Below, piece after piece: positions 46,699-56,076 of a DNA stretch of 64,000 nt (its first letter is position 1; each line of letters begins with the position of its first letter). The notes under the pieces were generated by a model. That model made no database searches, was not told the origin of the DNA, and saw only the letters and a list, made by a program, of their open reading frames with translations. The DNA is from Zoogloeaceae bacterium (lineage in GTDB: Bacteria > Pseudomonadota > Gammaproteobacteria > Burkholderiales > Rhodocyclaceae), in NCBI GenBank assembly GCA_024235595.1, contig JACKMC010000003.1, positions 248,001 through 312,000 of the forward strand. The letters run 5' to 3'. The translations under genes were made by a program, and so were the position numbers.

Positions 46699-46851
46699 GA
46701 CACTCCCTTCTCTTGCTGGTGTTGTTGTTCGGCCAAGTCCGGCCAGCCCAAAAAGCCGCGGAGAAGTTTACCCGAATGCAGACGGAATCGGCCCCTGCGG
46801 AACAGTCAGTTCATGCAATGCAACAAATACGCTCCCGCCCGGACTGTCGAC

Positions 46852-46880
46852 TTGCTCTTCTGGATTGCTGAGTACATAAT
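46852..46880 (+). promoter_or_regulatory. Candidate sigma70 promoter for rpmE
   Basis: TTGCTC (46852-46857), 17-base spacer, CATAAT (46875-46880), about 50 bases before the rpmE ATG. Both boxes match consensus well. Confidence 0.55.
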
Positions 46881-46931
46881 CCCGCCTTTTATTGGACGGC
46901 CACATTCACCGTCCGCAGCCGGGGAACACAC

Positions 46932-47150
46932 ATGAAAGCCGAAATCCATCCGAAATACGCCGAAGTCGATGTTGTTTGCAGCTGCGGCAATGCGTTCAAG
47001 ACGCGCTCCACAATTGGCAAGCCCAGCATCAACGTCGAAGTTTGCTCCGCTTGCCATCCGTTCTACACCGGTAAGCAGCGTATCGTTGATACCGCTGGTC
47101 GCGTTGAGCGCTTCCGCCAGAAGTACGGCAACGTGCAACGTCTCGGCTAA
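46932..47150 (+). CDS. rpmE: 50S ribosomal protein L31
   Basis: A 72-residue large-subunit protein L31. The sequence opens MKAEIHPKYAEVDVVCSCGN and has Cys at VVCSCGN and VEVCSACHPFYTG, the zinc-ribbon form (C+ type) used under zinc-replete conditions. The PFYTGKQRIVDTAGRVERF part is universal. It is monocistronic with a terminator right after the stop. Confidence 0.97.
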   Translation: MKAEIHPKYAEVDVVCSCGNAFKTRSTIGKPSINVEVCSACHPFYTGKQRIVDTAGRVERFRQKYGNVQRLG

Positions 47151-47173
47151 TTCCGGTCGTAGCGAAACAGAAG

Positions 47174-47196
47174 AGGCAGCCACGGCTGCCTTTTTT
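47174..47196 (+). terminator. Intrinsic terminator of rpmE
   Basis: AGGCAGCC (47174-47181) pairs with GGCTGCCT (47184-47191), followed by a T-run to 47196. Located 23 bases after the rpmE stop. Confidence 0.88.
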
Positions 47197-47280
47197 GTTG
47201 TCCGCCGCAATTGGCGCAAGCCGGCAGCAGAAGCGGATAGACTCTCGGCAGAACGATAAAACACAAGCCGCCAAGCAAAC

Positions 47281-48885
47281 ATGCGCAGAAACTCATTCGC
47301 TGCACTCGCCCTGCTCGCCGCGATCTACCTGCTTACCGGTACCATCGGCCACGATCCGTGGCGTGGTGCGGACGCGGCGCACCTTGGACCCGTGCTCGAA
47401 ATGCTCGACGGTCGCAGCCTGCTGTTTCCCAGCATCGGCGGGACCGTATTGCCGGACTTCGGTCCACTCTACTACTGGCTCGGGGCGCTTCTGGCAGGCA
47501 GCCTCGGCAGTCTCATCCCGGTTCACGATGCAGTACGCTTGAGCGCCGCCTTGTTCTCGGCCCTGACGCTGCTGGGCCTTTGGCGGGCAAGCCAGTCCTT
47601 CGGAAGTGAAGAGAGTGCACCCGGGTCGGTGCTGCTGACACTCGGCTGCCTGGGCCTCGTGATTCACGCTCACGAGAACCAGCCGATGCTCGCGCTCATG
47701 GCGGCCCAGGCATGGACACTTGCCGGGGCGCTCGGAATCTCCCGGGGAAAACGCGGCGCTGGCCTGGTATGCGGGCTTGGCGCCGGTGCCGCAATCCTCG
47801 CGGCGGGCATCGACGGGGCCCTGCTGTGCCTGCCCCTGAGCCTGGGCACGCTGCTGGCCCGCAGCACCAACGCCCAACCCCGTAACGTCCAGGTCATGAG
47901 CTCACTGGCCGTCGCCACTTTGATCGCGGCCGGCTGGCTGATTCCGCTCGCCTTGATGGCCCCCGCGGCCATGCGATCCTGGCTTGCGATCGAGCTAGCC
48001 AGCTTCTCGCCACCAAACCACGAAGCATCGGCGTTGCGTGATTGGGTGAAACTGCTGGCCTGGTTCGTATGGCCGCTGTGGCCGCTTGCCCTCTGGCAGT
48101 TGTGGCGGGCCCGCAAGCGCATGAGCGAACCCGCGCTCGCCATACCACTGCTTGCCCTGGTCCTCGGGATGCTGCATCTGCTTACCTTCGGCAGTCCCAG
48201 CCCCGCCCGGGTGATGCCGCTCATCGTCCCGCTCGCGCTGCTCGCCGCGCAGGCGATCCCGTCCCTCAGGCGGGGGGGAGCGGCCGCGTTCGATTGGTTT
48301 GCGGTCATGACCTTCTCCTTCTTCGGCTTGCTCCTGATCTGCAGCTGGAGCGCCATGATCTTCGATTGGCCACCCGGCCTGGCGCGCCATTTTCGCAAGC
48401 TCGCACCCGCGTTCGAGCTGGTGCCGTCCGTGCCGGCACTGGTTGTCGGCTCGCTGGTGTGTCTCGTATGGATCGCGTATCTGCTGCTTAGACGGCCAGC
48501 GGGTCGCGATGCACCGCTGACATGGGCAGTGGGCATGACAGCCATGTGGTGTTTGGCAGTGAGCCTGTTGCAGCCCTGGTTCGATTACGGCAAGAGCTAT
48601 CGCAACGCGGGCGAGACAATCGCTCTTGCACTTCGCGACGAAGACCGCGACTGCGTGGCGAGCCTTGGGCTGGGACCCTCGCAACGCAGCTCGATGCTGT
48701 ATTTCGCAGGCTTGAGAACACGCGTCACGCGGGACGGCCACACCGACTGCAAGGTGCTGCTCACTTACGGACAGTCGGCCGCCAGCGTTGGAGCCCTTGA
48801 GCACGCAGGCTGGAAGGAAGTATGGGAATACCGCCGCGGAGGCAGCCGGCAGTTCGAGATATTCAGGATGTATCGCCGCAGTTGA
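47281..48885 (+). CDS. ArnT-like membrane glycosyltransferase
   Basis: A 534-residue polytopic membrane protein of the PMT/ArnT glycosyltransferase family (GT83-like), which transfers a sugar from a lipid carrier. About ten TM helices are predicted. The N-terminal LTGTIGHDPWRGADAAHLGPV has the Asp-containing loop conserved in ArnT, and PNHEASALRDWVKLLAW-type loops and the C-terminal soluble part (RDCVASLGLGPSQRSSMLYF) follow. Acceptor unknown, possibly lipid A or another envelope glycan. 130 bases after rpmE. Confidence 0.87.
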   Translation: MRRNSFAALALLAAIYLLTGTIGHDPWRGADAAHLGPVLEMLDGRSLLFPSIGGTVLPDFGPLYYWLGALLAGSLGSLIPVHDAVRLSAALFSALTLLGLWRASQSFGSEESAPGSVLLTLGCLGLVIHAHENQPMLALMAAQAWTLAGALGISRGKRGAGLVCGLGAGAAILAAGIDGALLCLPLSLGTLLARSTNAQPRNVQVMSSLAVATLIAAGWLIPLALMAPAAMRSWLAIELASFSPPNHEASALRDWVKLLAWFVWPLWPLALWQLWRARKRMSEPALAIPLLALVLGMLHLLTFGSPSPARVMPLIVPLALLAAQAIPSLRRGGAAAFDWFAVMTFSFFGLLLICSWSAMIFDWPPGLARHFRKLAPAFELVPSVPALVVGSLVCLVWIAYLLLRRPAGRDAPLTWAVGMTAMWCLAVSLLQPWFDYGKSYRNAGETIALALRDEDRDCVASLGLGPSQRSSMLYFAGLRTRVTRDGHTDCKVLLTYGQSAASVGALEHAGWKEVWEYRRGGSRQFEIFRMYRRS

Positions 48886-48947
48886 TGGGCCGCCGCCGAG
48901 GCGGGCTCAGCGGCTTCACCTTGCCCCTGGCTCGGCGGCAAGGGAAT

Positions 48948-49496
48948 TCAATCGAGACGCAGGAAGGTGTCGCGGTAGTGACGCAGCTCCTGGATCGACT
49001 CCTGGATATCGGCAAGCGCCTCGTGACGGCCCTTCTTCTCGACTCCCTTATGCACCTCCGGGCGCCAGCGCTTGGCAAGCTCCTTCAGCGTCGATACGTC
49101 GAGGTTGCGGTAGTGGAACCACGCCTCGAGCTTCGGCATGTAGCGAGCCAGGAAGCGCCGGTCCTGGCAGATCGAGTTACCGCACATGGGCGAAGTGCGG
49201 GCCGGCACATGGGCCTGCAAAAAGGCAAGCATCTGCGCCTCGGCCTCGGCCTCGCCGACACTCGAGGCACGAACGCGCTCGATAAGCCCCGAGCGTCCGT
49301 GGGTGTTCCGGTTCCATTCGTCCATGCCGTCAAGTACGGCCTGGGGCTGATGAACCGCTATCACCGGCGCTTCGGCCACGGTTTCGAGCTTGCTGTCGGT
49401 AATGACGATCGCGATTTCGATGATCCGGTCGCTGTCGGGTTCAAGGCCGGTCATTTCCATGTCCAGCCAGATAAGGTGGTTCTGATCCTGTGCCAT
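48948..49496 (-). CDS. orn: Oligoribonuclease
   Basis: Orn is a DEDDh 3'-5' exonuclease that degrades 2-5-nt RNAs and the c-di-GMP product pGpG. From the ATG at 49496 it has 182 residues. The acidic site is LIWLDMEMTGLEPDSDRIIE (DxE). Later come the SPMCGNSICQDRRFLARYMP segment and the C-terminal HEALADIQESIQELRHYR (H and D of DEDDh). Divergent from the M48 protease gene and convergent with the glycosyltransferase gene. Confidence 0.96.
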   Translation of the reverse strand: MAQDQNHLIWLDMEMTGLEPDSDRIIEIAIVITDSKLETVAEAPVIAVHQPQAVLDGMDEWNRNTHGRSGLIERVRASSVGEAEAEAQMLAFLQAHVPARTSPMCGNSICQDRRFLARYMPKLEAWFHYRNLDVSTLKELAKRWRPEVHKGVEKKGRHEALADIQESIQELRHYRDTFLRLD

Positions 49497-49584
49497 AATC
49501 GCCGCGAACAATTAAAGCCGCATTTTGTCACAACTGGGTTCCGCAATCCCTGACTTCACCCATTGCGACACTTTCACCACACAA

Positions 49585-50841
49585 ATGAGCTCATCCGAAT
49601 TCAGCATGATCTTTGTCGCTGCCCTCGCCTTGACGGTGATGGTGCGATTCTGGCTCGCCGTGCGCCAGATATCACATGTGCGCAATCATCGCGATGCCGT
49701 CCCGCCCGCTTTTGCCGAGCGCATCGACCGCAGTGCGCACCAGCGCGCGGCGGACTACACTGTTGCGCGGGTACGTTTCGGTCTCGTCGACCTTCTCGTA
49801 TCGGCCGGATGGCTGCTCCTGCTCACGCTGGGCGGTGTCCTGCAGGCGATTCATGATGGTCTCGGGGTGCTTGGCGCGCCGGGAAGCATCTCCCACGGCA
49901 CGGCATTTCTTGCAGCCGTCGCCGTGCTCGGCTGGCTCATCGACCTGCCCTTCACGTTGTATCGCACTTTCGGTATCGAGGCGCGCTTCGGCTTCAACCG
50001 CATGACGTTCGGCCTGCTCGTTTCCGACACCCTCAAGGAAGCACTGCTGGCGGCGCTGGTCGGCATTCCGGTGATTGCCGCCGTCCTGTGGCTGATGACG
50101 CGCATGGGGGCCATGTGGTGGCTCCACGTGTGGGGTTTCTGGCTGCTCTTCAACCTGCTTGTCCTCCTGATCTGGCCGACTTTCATCGCACCGCTGTTCA
50201 ACAAGTTCGCACCTCTCGAGAATCCCGAACTGCGTCAGCGCGTCGAATCGCTGCTCACGCGATGCGGATTTCGAGTGAGCGGCCTTTTCGTGATGGACGG
50301 ATCGCGCCGTTCGGCGCACGGCAACGCCTACTTCACCGGATTTGGCGCAAGCAAGCGAATCGTCTTTTTCGACACCCTGCTCGAGAAACTCGCGCCATCC
50401 GAAATCGAGGCGGTGCTTGCACATGAACTCGGGCACTTCCGCCATCGGCATGTCTGGAAGCGCCTCGCCGTGATGTCGCTGATGAGCCTGTTGCTTCTCG
50501 CCCTTCTGGGGTGGCTCGCGACCCAGCCGTGGTTCTTTGCGGGCCTGGGCATGAGCAGCATCGACATGGCCTCTGCGCTGGCCCTGTTCGCCTTGACGAT
50601 GCCGGTATTCATGTTTCCGCTCGGGCCGCTGATGAGCTTCTGGTCTCGCGTTCACGAATACGAGGCGGATGCCTATGCTTCGCGCCAGACCTCGGCTGGC
50701 GACCTCGTCAGCGCGCTGGTCAAACTGTACCGCGACAACGCATCGACGCTGACGCCCGATCCGGTCTATTCGCGCTTTTACGACTCTCACCCCCCTGCTG
50801 CGCTGCGTGTGGCACGATTGCAGGCTCAAGCCTCGCCCTAG
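49585..50841 (+). CDS. M48 family (Ste24-like) membrane metalloprotease
   Basis: A 418-residue zinc endopeptidase of the M48/CAAX-protease type. The metal site HELGHFRHRH is in the second half, followed by HEYEADAYASRQTSAG, the downstream Glu that completes it. About six to seven TM helices are predicted. The ATG at 49585 is chosen over 49525 because the longer frame adds residues before the first TM helix without a family match. It may degrade membrane proteins. A cytochrome gene follows 9 bases downstream. Confidence 0.92.
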   Translation: MSSSEFSMIFVAALALTVMVRFWLAVRQISHVRNHRDAVPPAFAERIDRSAHQRAADYTVARVRFGLVDLLVSAGWLLLLTLGGVLQAIHDGLGVLGAPGSISHGTAFLAAVAVLGWLIDLPFTLYRTFGIEARFGFNRMTFGLLVSDTLKEALLAALVGIPVIAAVLWLMTRMGAMWWLHVWGFWLLFNLLVLLIWPTFIAPLFNKFAPLENPELRQRVESLLTRCGFRVSGLFVMDGSRRSAHGNAYFTGFGASKRIVFFDTLLEKLAPSEIEAVLAHELGHFRHRHVWKRLAVMSLMSLLLLALLGWLATQPWFFAGLGMSSIDMASALALFALTMPVFMFPLGPLMSFWSRVHEYEADAYASRQTSAGDLVSALVKLYRDNASTLTPDPVYSRFYDSHPPAALRVARLQAQASP

Positions 50842-50850
50842 GAGACGATC

Positions 50851-51165
50851 ATGCACAAGACCATACGCTCAGGCACCTTTCTCGCACTGTGGATCAGCGC
50901 CTCGGCATTTGCCGCGCCCTTTGAAGGCGCCAACGTCGAGATGGGTGAAAAGCTGCATGCCGAGCACTGCGTCGCCTGCCATGCCGAGAAGTTCGATGGC
51001 AATGGGGCAATGATGTACCTGCGCAGCAACCACAAGATCAAGTCGCCATCGGCCCTGTCGCAGCAGGTAACGACCTGTGTCACGATGCTCAAGTTGGGCT
51101 GGTTCCCCGAAGAGGAACTCGACGTCGCTGGCTACCTGAACAAGGAATTCTACAAATTCAAGTAG
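50851..51165 (+). CDS. Monoheme c-type cytochrome
   Basis: A 104-residue exported class I-like cytochrome. A signal peptide (TIRSGTFLALWISASAFAAP) is followed by one heme site, EHCVACHAEKF (CxxCH), and a downstream Met-containing loop (GNGAMMYLRSN) that could supply the axial ligand. It is periplasmic and probably carries electrons to a terminal oxidase or reductase. Nine bases after the M48 gene, so co-transcribed. Confidence 0.9.
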   Translation: MHKTIRSGTFLALWISASAFAAPFEGANVEMGEKLHAEHCVACHAEKFDGNGAMMYLRSNHKIKSPSALSQQVTTCVTMLKLGWFPEEELDVAGYLNKEFYKFK

Positions 51166-51211
51166 TTCAACCGAATCGTCGGGCTGGCGCCGGCGCACTG
51201 GACCTGACCCT

Positions 51212-52108
51212 TTGAGCACGCTATCCGGGCAGGTCGTCGCCGCTTTCGGGCGCCAGTACGAGGTGGAACTCACAGGCGGTGAGCGGCTGCTTTGTTTTCC
51301 GCGCGGCAAGCGCAGCAATCTTGCCTGCGGAGACCGGGTTCATGTCGAACGTAGCGGAGACGGCGTGGGCGTCATCAAGAACCACCTCGAACGCCACAGC
51401 CTGCTCTACCGGTCGGACGCATGGAAACAGAAGCTGATCGCAGCCAACGTGACCCAACTGGTGCTGGTCGTTGCCACTGAACCCAGCTTCAGCGACGAAC
51501 TGCTGTCGCGCTGCATCTGTGCAGCCGAAAGCGAGGATATCGCGAGCCTGATCGTCCTCAACAAGACCGATCTGCACAACCGCCTGGCTGCGGCCCGCGA
51601 AGCCCTGGCCTGTTTTTCCAGCCTCGGTTACGACATCCTCGAGCTGTCTGCGCATGCCGACGTGGAAGCCTTTCGCGGGCGCCTGCTTGGGCATTGCAGC
51701 GTCCTCGTGGGGCAGTCCGGCATGGGCAAGTCGACCCTCACCAATGCCCTCGTTCCCGAAGCGAAGGCCGCGACAAGGGAGATCTCGGAATCCCTCGACA
51801 GCGGCAAACACACCACTACCTTTGCCCGCATGTACCGTTTGGACAAAAGCAGCCAGCTCATCGATTGTCCGGGCCTGCAGACCTTTGGTCTGGCGCACCT
51901 CGACCAAGGGCAACTGCTGAATTCCTTCCGCGAGTTCAGACCCTTCATCGGAACGTGCCGCTTCCGGGATTGCCGGCATGATGCAGAACCGGGCTGCGCC
52001 CTCTTGCACGCAGTGGCGGCCGGGCAGATAGACTCGCGACGCTGGGCCCACTACCGACAGTTCCGCAGCGAACTCGAAGAGGCGAAACGCCTTTCTCAGG
52101 GCTGGTAG
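51212..52108 (+). CDS. rsgA: Ribosome small-subunit GTPase RsgA
   Basis: RsgA (YjeQ) acts in late 30S maturation. The 298-residue protein has a TTG start at 51212. The OB-fold N-terminus (MSTLSGQVVAAFGRQYEVEL), the permuted GTPase (G4 VLNKTDL before G1 GQSGMGKSTL, G3 DCPG) and the zinc knuckle (TCRFRDCRHDAEPGC) are all in place. Same strand as the preceding cytochrome gene, 46 bases away. Confidence 0.95.
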   Translation: MSTLSGQVVAAFGRQYEVELTGGERLLCFPRGKRSNLACGDRVHVERSGDGVGVIKNHLERHSLLYRSDAWKQKLIAANVTQLVLVVATEPSFSDELLSRCICAAESEDIASLIVLNKTDLHNRLAAAREALACFSSLGYDILELSAHADVEAFRGRLLGHCSVLVGQSGMGKSTLTNALVPEAKAATREISESLDSGKHTTTFARMYRLDKSSQLIDCPGLQTFGLAHLDQGQLLNSFREFRPFIGTCRFRDCRHDAEPGCALLHAVAAGQIDSRRWAHYRQFRSELEEAKRLSQGW

Positions 52109-52191
52109 GACAGCTCGCCCAAAGCGGCCCCTTGATCGAGCCTGCGCCCGCGCCCGACGCTGAAGAGATTCCGGCCGAAACCTCGCTGCCC

Positions 52192-52211
52192 CCGCAGGCA
52201 GAGGCCTGCGG
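52192..52211. terminator. Hairpin between rsgA and alpha-E protein genes
   Basis: CCGCAGGC (52192-52199), loop AGAG, GCCTGCGG (52204-52211). Perfect 8-bp stem between convergent genes, without T-runs. Confidence 0.4.
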
Positions 52212-52241
52212 AGGCGATCCCCACGAGGCCAGCGTGTCTGC

Positions 52242-53189
52242 TCAATGGTTGGTCGGGATCAGGAAATCGTCCGCGATGCGGCCGCCGAGATCGTAGATGC
52301 TGTCCATGAACTCATCCAGGAAGGTGTGAAGCCCACGAGCCATGACATCCTCGATACGCCCGAACCGAAGCGACGCTTCCAGTTGCCCGGCACGCCGCCG
52401 GGTTTCAGCGGAGCGCCCGTTACCGACCGCCGCGATGTTCGCCGCCACTTCCTTGAGGCAACGCGCCAGCGACCGCGGCATGTCGACGTCGAGGATCAAC
52501 AGCTCGGCAACCTGCAGCGGCGTGATCATGTCCCGATAGACCTTGCGATACACCTCGAACGCGGAAACCGAGTGCAGCAAGGCGCTCCAGCGATAGTAAT
52601 CCGCCGACCCGCCCTCGCCCTCGTCTTCCGACACCAGGGTCTGGTATTTGACATCGAGAATTCGTGCGGTATTGTCGGCCCGCTCCAGGAAAGTGCCCAG
52701 GCGAATGAAGCGCAGCGATTCGTCCTGCAGCATGGTGCCGATGGTGACGCCCCGCGACAGGTGCGAGCGATACTTCACCCACTCGAAGAAGGCATCGATG
52801 CCGGTCTCTTCCATCGCCACGGGCGTAAAGCTGCGCATCTTGAGCCAGCAGGCATTGGTGGTCTCCCACAGTTCGCTGGTCAGCGTACCGCGCACCGCAT
52901 GCGCATTCTCGCGGGTGGCGCGCAGGCAGCTTCGGATGCTCGAGGGGTTGGCGTCGTCGAAGATCATGTAGCGCAACACCGCATCGGGCGTTACCGCTCC
53001 GTGGCGCTCTCGGAAGTGCTCGTCGAGCGACATGATCTTCAGCAGCGCCACCCATTGATCGTCGGCCTCCGCGCGCGACTGCGGGAGCAGGGCCATGCGA
53101 TAGTTCACCTCGAGCATGCGTGCGAGGTTCTCGGCCCTTTCCATGTAACGGGCCATCCAGAAAAGATGATCGGCAGTTCGGCTCAGCAT
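52242..53189 (-). CDS. Alpha-E domain protein (DUF403)
   Basis: A 315-residue helical alpha-E (DUF403) protein. The N-terminus MLSRTADHLFWMARYMERAE is the family hallmark, with DDANPSSIRSCLRATRENAHAVRG (in part) and FIRLGTFLERADNTARILDVKYQ later. It always accompanies a circularly permuted ATP-grasp protein, present here 9 bases upstream. The pair is predicted to modify peptides or proteins by ligase chemistry. Transglutaminase-like partners common elsewhere are absent here. Confidence 0.92.
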   Translation of the reverse strand: MLSRTADHLFWMARYMERAENLARMLEVNYRMALLPQSRAEADDQWVALLKIMSLDEHFRERHGAVTPDAVLRYMIFDDANPSSIRSCLRATRENAHAVRGTLTSELWETTNACWLKMRSFTPVAMEETGIDAFFEWVKYRSHLSRGVTIGTMLQDESLRFIRLGTFLERADNTARILDVKYQTLVSEDEGEGGSADYYRWSALLHSVSAFEVYRKVYRDMITPLQVAELLILDVDMPRSLARCLKEVAANIAAVGNGRSAETRRRAGQLEASLRFGRIEDVMARGLHTFLDEFMDSIYDLGGRIADDFLIPTNH

Positions 53190-53198
53190 GTTTTTTCC

Positions 53199-54617
53199 TC
53201 AGGCCTCCAGCACCCATGTGTCCTTGGTGCCACCACCCTGGGACGAATTGACCACCAGGGACCCTTCGCGCAGGGCGACGCGAGTCAAGCCGCCCGGAGC
53301 CATGCGCACTTCCTTGCCCGACAGCACGAAGGGCCGCAGGTCTATATGGCGCGGCGCGACACCCGACTCGACAAAGGTGGGACAGGCAGAAAGTGCAAGG
53401 GTCGGCTGCGCGATGTAACGCTCCGGAGACTCCACCAGGCGAGCCCTGAAGGCCTCGATCTCCTGCTTCGACGAGGTCGGGCCGACGAGCATTCCATAGC
53501 CACCGGCGCCATGCACCTCCTTGACCACGAGCTCGCCGAGATTGGCCAGCACGTAGGAGAGTTCGCTGGCGTCCCTGCACCGATAGGTCGGGACGTTGTT
53601 CAAGATCGGTTCCTCGCCCAGATAGAAGCGGATCATCTCGGGCACATGGGGGTAGATCGACTTGTCGTCGGCCACGCCGCTGCCGATCGCATTGCACAGC
53701 GTCACCTTGCCGGCACGGTAGGCCGACAGCAGGCCCGCTACGCCGAGCATCGAATCCTTGCGGAATGCAAGCGGATCGAGAAAGTCGTCGTCGATGCGGC
53801 GATAGATCACGTCAACCCGCTTCGGACCGCGCGTCGTACGCATGAACACCTGCTCATCCTTGACGAAAAGATCTTGCCCTTCAACCAGTTCCACACCCAT
53901 CTGCTGGGCCAGGAATGCGTGTTCGAAATAGGCGCTGTTGTAGGCCCCGGGCGTCATCACCACGACCGTCGGATCATCGAGGGCCATTGGCGCGACGCTG
54001 CGCAGGGTGTCGAGCAGCAGGTTGGGATAATGATCCACCGGCGCAACGCGGTTTCTCGAGAAGACCTCGGGAAAGAGCCGCATCATCATGCGCCGGTCCT
54101 CCAGCATGTACGACACGCCGGAGGGAACCCTGAGGTTGTCCTCAAGCACATAGAACTCGCCCTCGCCGGCCCTCACGACGTCAACGCCGGCGATGTGTGC
54201 ATAGACGTTCTGCGCCACCTCGACGCCCTGCATCTCGGGTCGGTACTGCGCATTGTTGAGCACATCCTCGGCGGGAATCCGGCCCGCCTTGATGATCGCC
54301 TGATCGTGATATACGTCATGCACAAAGGCGTTCAGGGCCTGCACTCGCTGGCTCAGGCCGGCGCTCATGGTGCTCCACTCGGCAGCCGTGATGATGCGTG
54401 GAATGATGTCGAAGGGAATCAGTCGTTCGACGCCCGTATCCTCCCCATAGACGGCGAAGGTGATCCCGAACCGATGGAACAGGGTGTCGGCCTCCGCCCG
54501 CTTCCGGGCAAGGCGGTCATCGGGCATGCTGGACAGCCACGCGGCAAATTCGCCATATTGCGGGCGAATCTCCCCCTGCGCGTCGGCCATCTCGTTGTAG
54601 AACTTGGTGATGGTCAT
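53199..54617 (-). CDS. Circularly permuted ATP-grasp type 2 protein
   Basis: A 472-residue cpATP-grasp protein (DUF404/DUF407). Characteristic segments are GITFAVYGEDTGVERLIPFDIIPRII (in part), the FVHDVYHDQAIIKAGRIP motif, VYAHIAGVDVVRAGEGEFYVLEDNLRVPSGVSYMLEDR (in part), and the ATP-binding KEVHGAGGYGMLVG. It likely makes an amide bond to an unknown substrate. Together with the alpha-E gene it is a two-gene operon. Confidence 0.93.
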   Translation of the reverse strand: MTITKFYNEMADAQGEIRPQYGEFAAWLSSMPDDRLARKRAEADTLFHRFGITFAVYGEDTGVERLIPFDIIPRIITAAEWSTMSAGLSQRVQALNAFVHDVYHDQAIIKAGRIPAEDVLNNAQYRPEMQGVEVAQNVYAHIAGVDVVRAGEGEFYVLEDNLRVPSGVSYMLEDRRMMMRLFPEVFSRNRVAPVDHYPNLLLDTLRSVAPMALDDPTVVVMTPGAYNSAYFEHAFLAQQMGVELVEGQDLFVKDEQVFMRTTRGPKRVDVIYRRIDDDFLDPLAFRKDSMLGVAGLLSAYRAGKVTLCNAIGSGVADDKSIYPHVPEMIRFYLGEEPILNNVPTYRCRDASELSYVLANLGELVVKEVHGAGGYGMLVGPTSSKQEIEAFRARLVESPERYIAQPTLALSACPTFVESGVAPRHIDLRPFVLSGKEVRMAPGGLTRVALREGSLVVNSSQGGGTKDTWVLEA

Positions 54618-54824
54618 AGAGCCGCTCGGTTACAGAACAGTTTCATCGTGTTCTGCATACAGCGAGAAGCGTGCCAAGTGATATTCCCCTGCTGCCCGGG
54701 CCTTGCGGTGACCGACGCAGGCATATCGCACCACGACAGTGCATATGGCGCGCCTTCTGGCTCTTATTGGTGCCACACGGGAGGGATCCCGACATCCGCA
54801 GTACAGGGAATCGCAGGCAAAAAA

Positions 54825-54845
54825 AACCCCGCTCGAGGCGGGGTT
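54825..54845 (-). terminator. Intrinsic terminator of the thiolase gene
   Basis: On the minus strand AACCCCGC, loop CTCGA, GCGGGGTT and a T-run (54817-54824). About 22 bases after the thiolase stop. Confidence 0.9.
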
Positions 54846-54867
54846 CCGCTGCAATGAAGCGTTGGGA

Positions 54868-56052
54868 TCAGAGGCGTTCGAAGATCGCCGCAATACCCTG
54901 ACCGCCACCAATGCACATCGTCACCAGGGCGTATTTGCCGCCGATACGCTGCAACTCGTAGAGCGCCTTGGTGGCAATGAATGCACCCGAGCAGCCGACC
55001 GGGTGGCCGAGCGCGATGGCGCCGCCATTGGGGTTGGTCTTCGCCGGATCGAGTCCAAGAACCTTGGCGACAGTGAGTGCCTGGGCAGCAAAGGCTTCGT
55101 TCGACTCGATGACGTCCATCTGGTCGAGCGTCAGGCCGCCTTTCTTGAGCGCCAGACGGGTGGCCGGGATCGGTCCCTCGCCCATGATCTCGTTGGGCAC
55201 ACCGGCAATCGCGTAGGACACCAGGCGGGCCATCGGCTTGTGGCCAGCCTTGGCGGCGACTTCGCTGTCGGCCAGGACGAAGAACGCGGCACCATCATTG
55301 ATGCCCGAGGCATTGCCGGCGGTCACGGTGCCATCCTTCTTGAACGCGGGCCTCATCTTGGCCAGCGTCTCCATCGTCGTTCCGCGCTTGAGGTGCTCAT
55401 CGGTATCGAACACGACTTCGCCCTTGCGGGTCTGCTTCACGATCGGCACGATCTGCGACTTGAAACGACCCTCGTCGATTGCAATGGCCGCGCGACGCTG
55501 GGACTCGACCGCGAACGCGTCCTGCTCTTCACGGGTGAAGCCATGCTTGGCGGCGAGGTTTTCGGCGGTGATACCCATGTGCCCGACACCGAACGGGTCG
55601 GTGAGCACCGCAACCATGCTGTCGAAGGCCTTGGTATCGCCCATTCGCGCGCCGGTACGCAGCGCCGGCAGCATGTAGGCACCCTTGGACATCACTTCGA
55701 CGCCACCACCGATACCGTAATCGGCATCACCGAGCAGAATATTCTGCGCAGTGGTCACGATACCCTGCAGACCCGACGAGCACAGGCGACTCACCTGCAT
55801 CGCCACCGACTCCATCGACAGGCCTGCCTGGATAGACGCAACCCGCGAGACGTAAGCGTAGCGGGCATCGGTGGGGATGCAATTGCCGACGGTCACATAA
55901 TTGATCAACTGGGGATCGACGCCGGAACGGACGACCGATTCCTTCATCACGATACCTGCGAGCTCGCTGGCTTCGAAATCAGCCAGGGACCCACCGAAGC
56001 CACCGATTGGCGAACGCACCGCACTCAGAACCACCACTTCACGATTTGCCAT
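54868..56052 (-). CDS. Acetyl-CoA C-acyltransferase (thiolase)
   Basis: A 394-residue thiolase. The active-site Cys is in SRLCSSGLQGIVTTAQNI (about residue 91), the GGVEVMSKG and GNASGINDGAAFFVLAD segments, and the C-terminal NGGAIALGHPVGCSGA and MCIGGGQGIA motifs (His and second Cys). A length near 390 fits an acetoacetyl-CoA or beta-ketothiolase (PhaA-type), but chain length cannot be told from sequence. It is the last gene in a long leftward run. Confidence 0.93.
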   Translation of the reverse strand: MANREVVVLSAVRSPIGGFGGSLADFEASELAGIVMKESVVRSGVDPQLINYVTVGNCIPTDARYAYVSRVASIQAGLSMESVAMQVSRLCSSGLQGIVTTAQNILLGDADYGIGGGVEVMSKGAYMLPALRTGARMGDTKAFDSMVAVLTDPFGVGHMGITAENLAAKHGFTREEQDAFAVESQRRAAIAIDEGRFKSQIVPIVKQTRKGEVVFDTDEHLKRGTTMETLAKMRPAFKKDGTVTAGNASGINDGAAFFVLADSEVAAKAGHKPMARLVSYAIAGVPNEIMGEGPIPATRLALKKGGLTLDQMDVIESNEAFAAQALTVAKVLGLDPAKTNPNGGAIALGHPVGCSGAFIATKALYELQRIGGKYALVTMCIGGGQGIAAIFERL

Positions 56053-56076
56053 CTACACTCCCTCCATGAAAGCACA

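Noticed and set aside
52245..54857. 870-codon plus-strand ORF
   Set aside because: Antisense to the alpha-E and ATP-grasp genes, both with clear family motifs on the minus strand.
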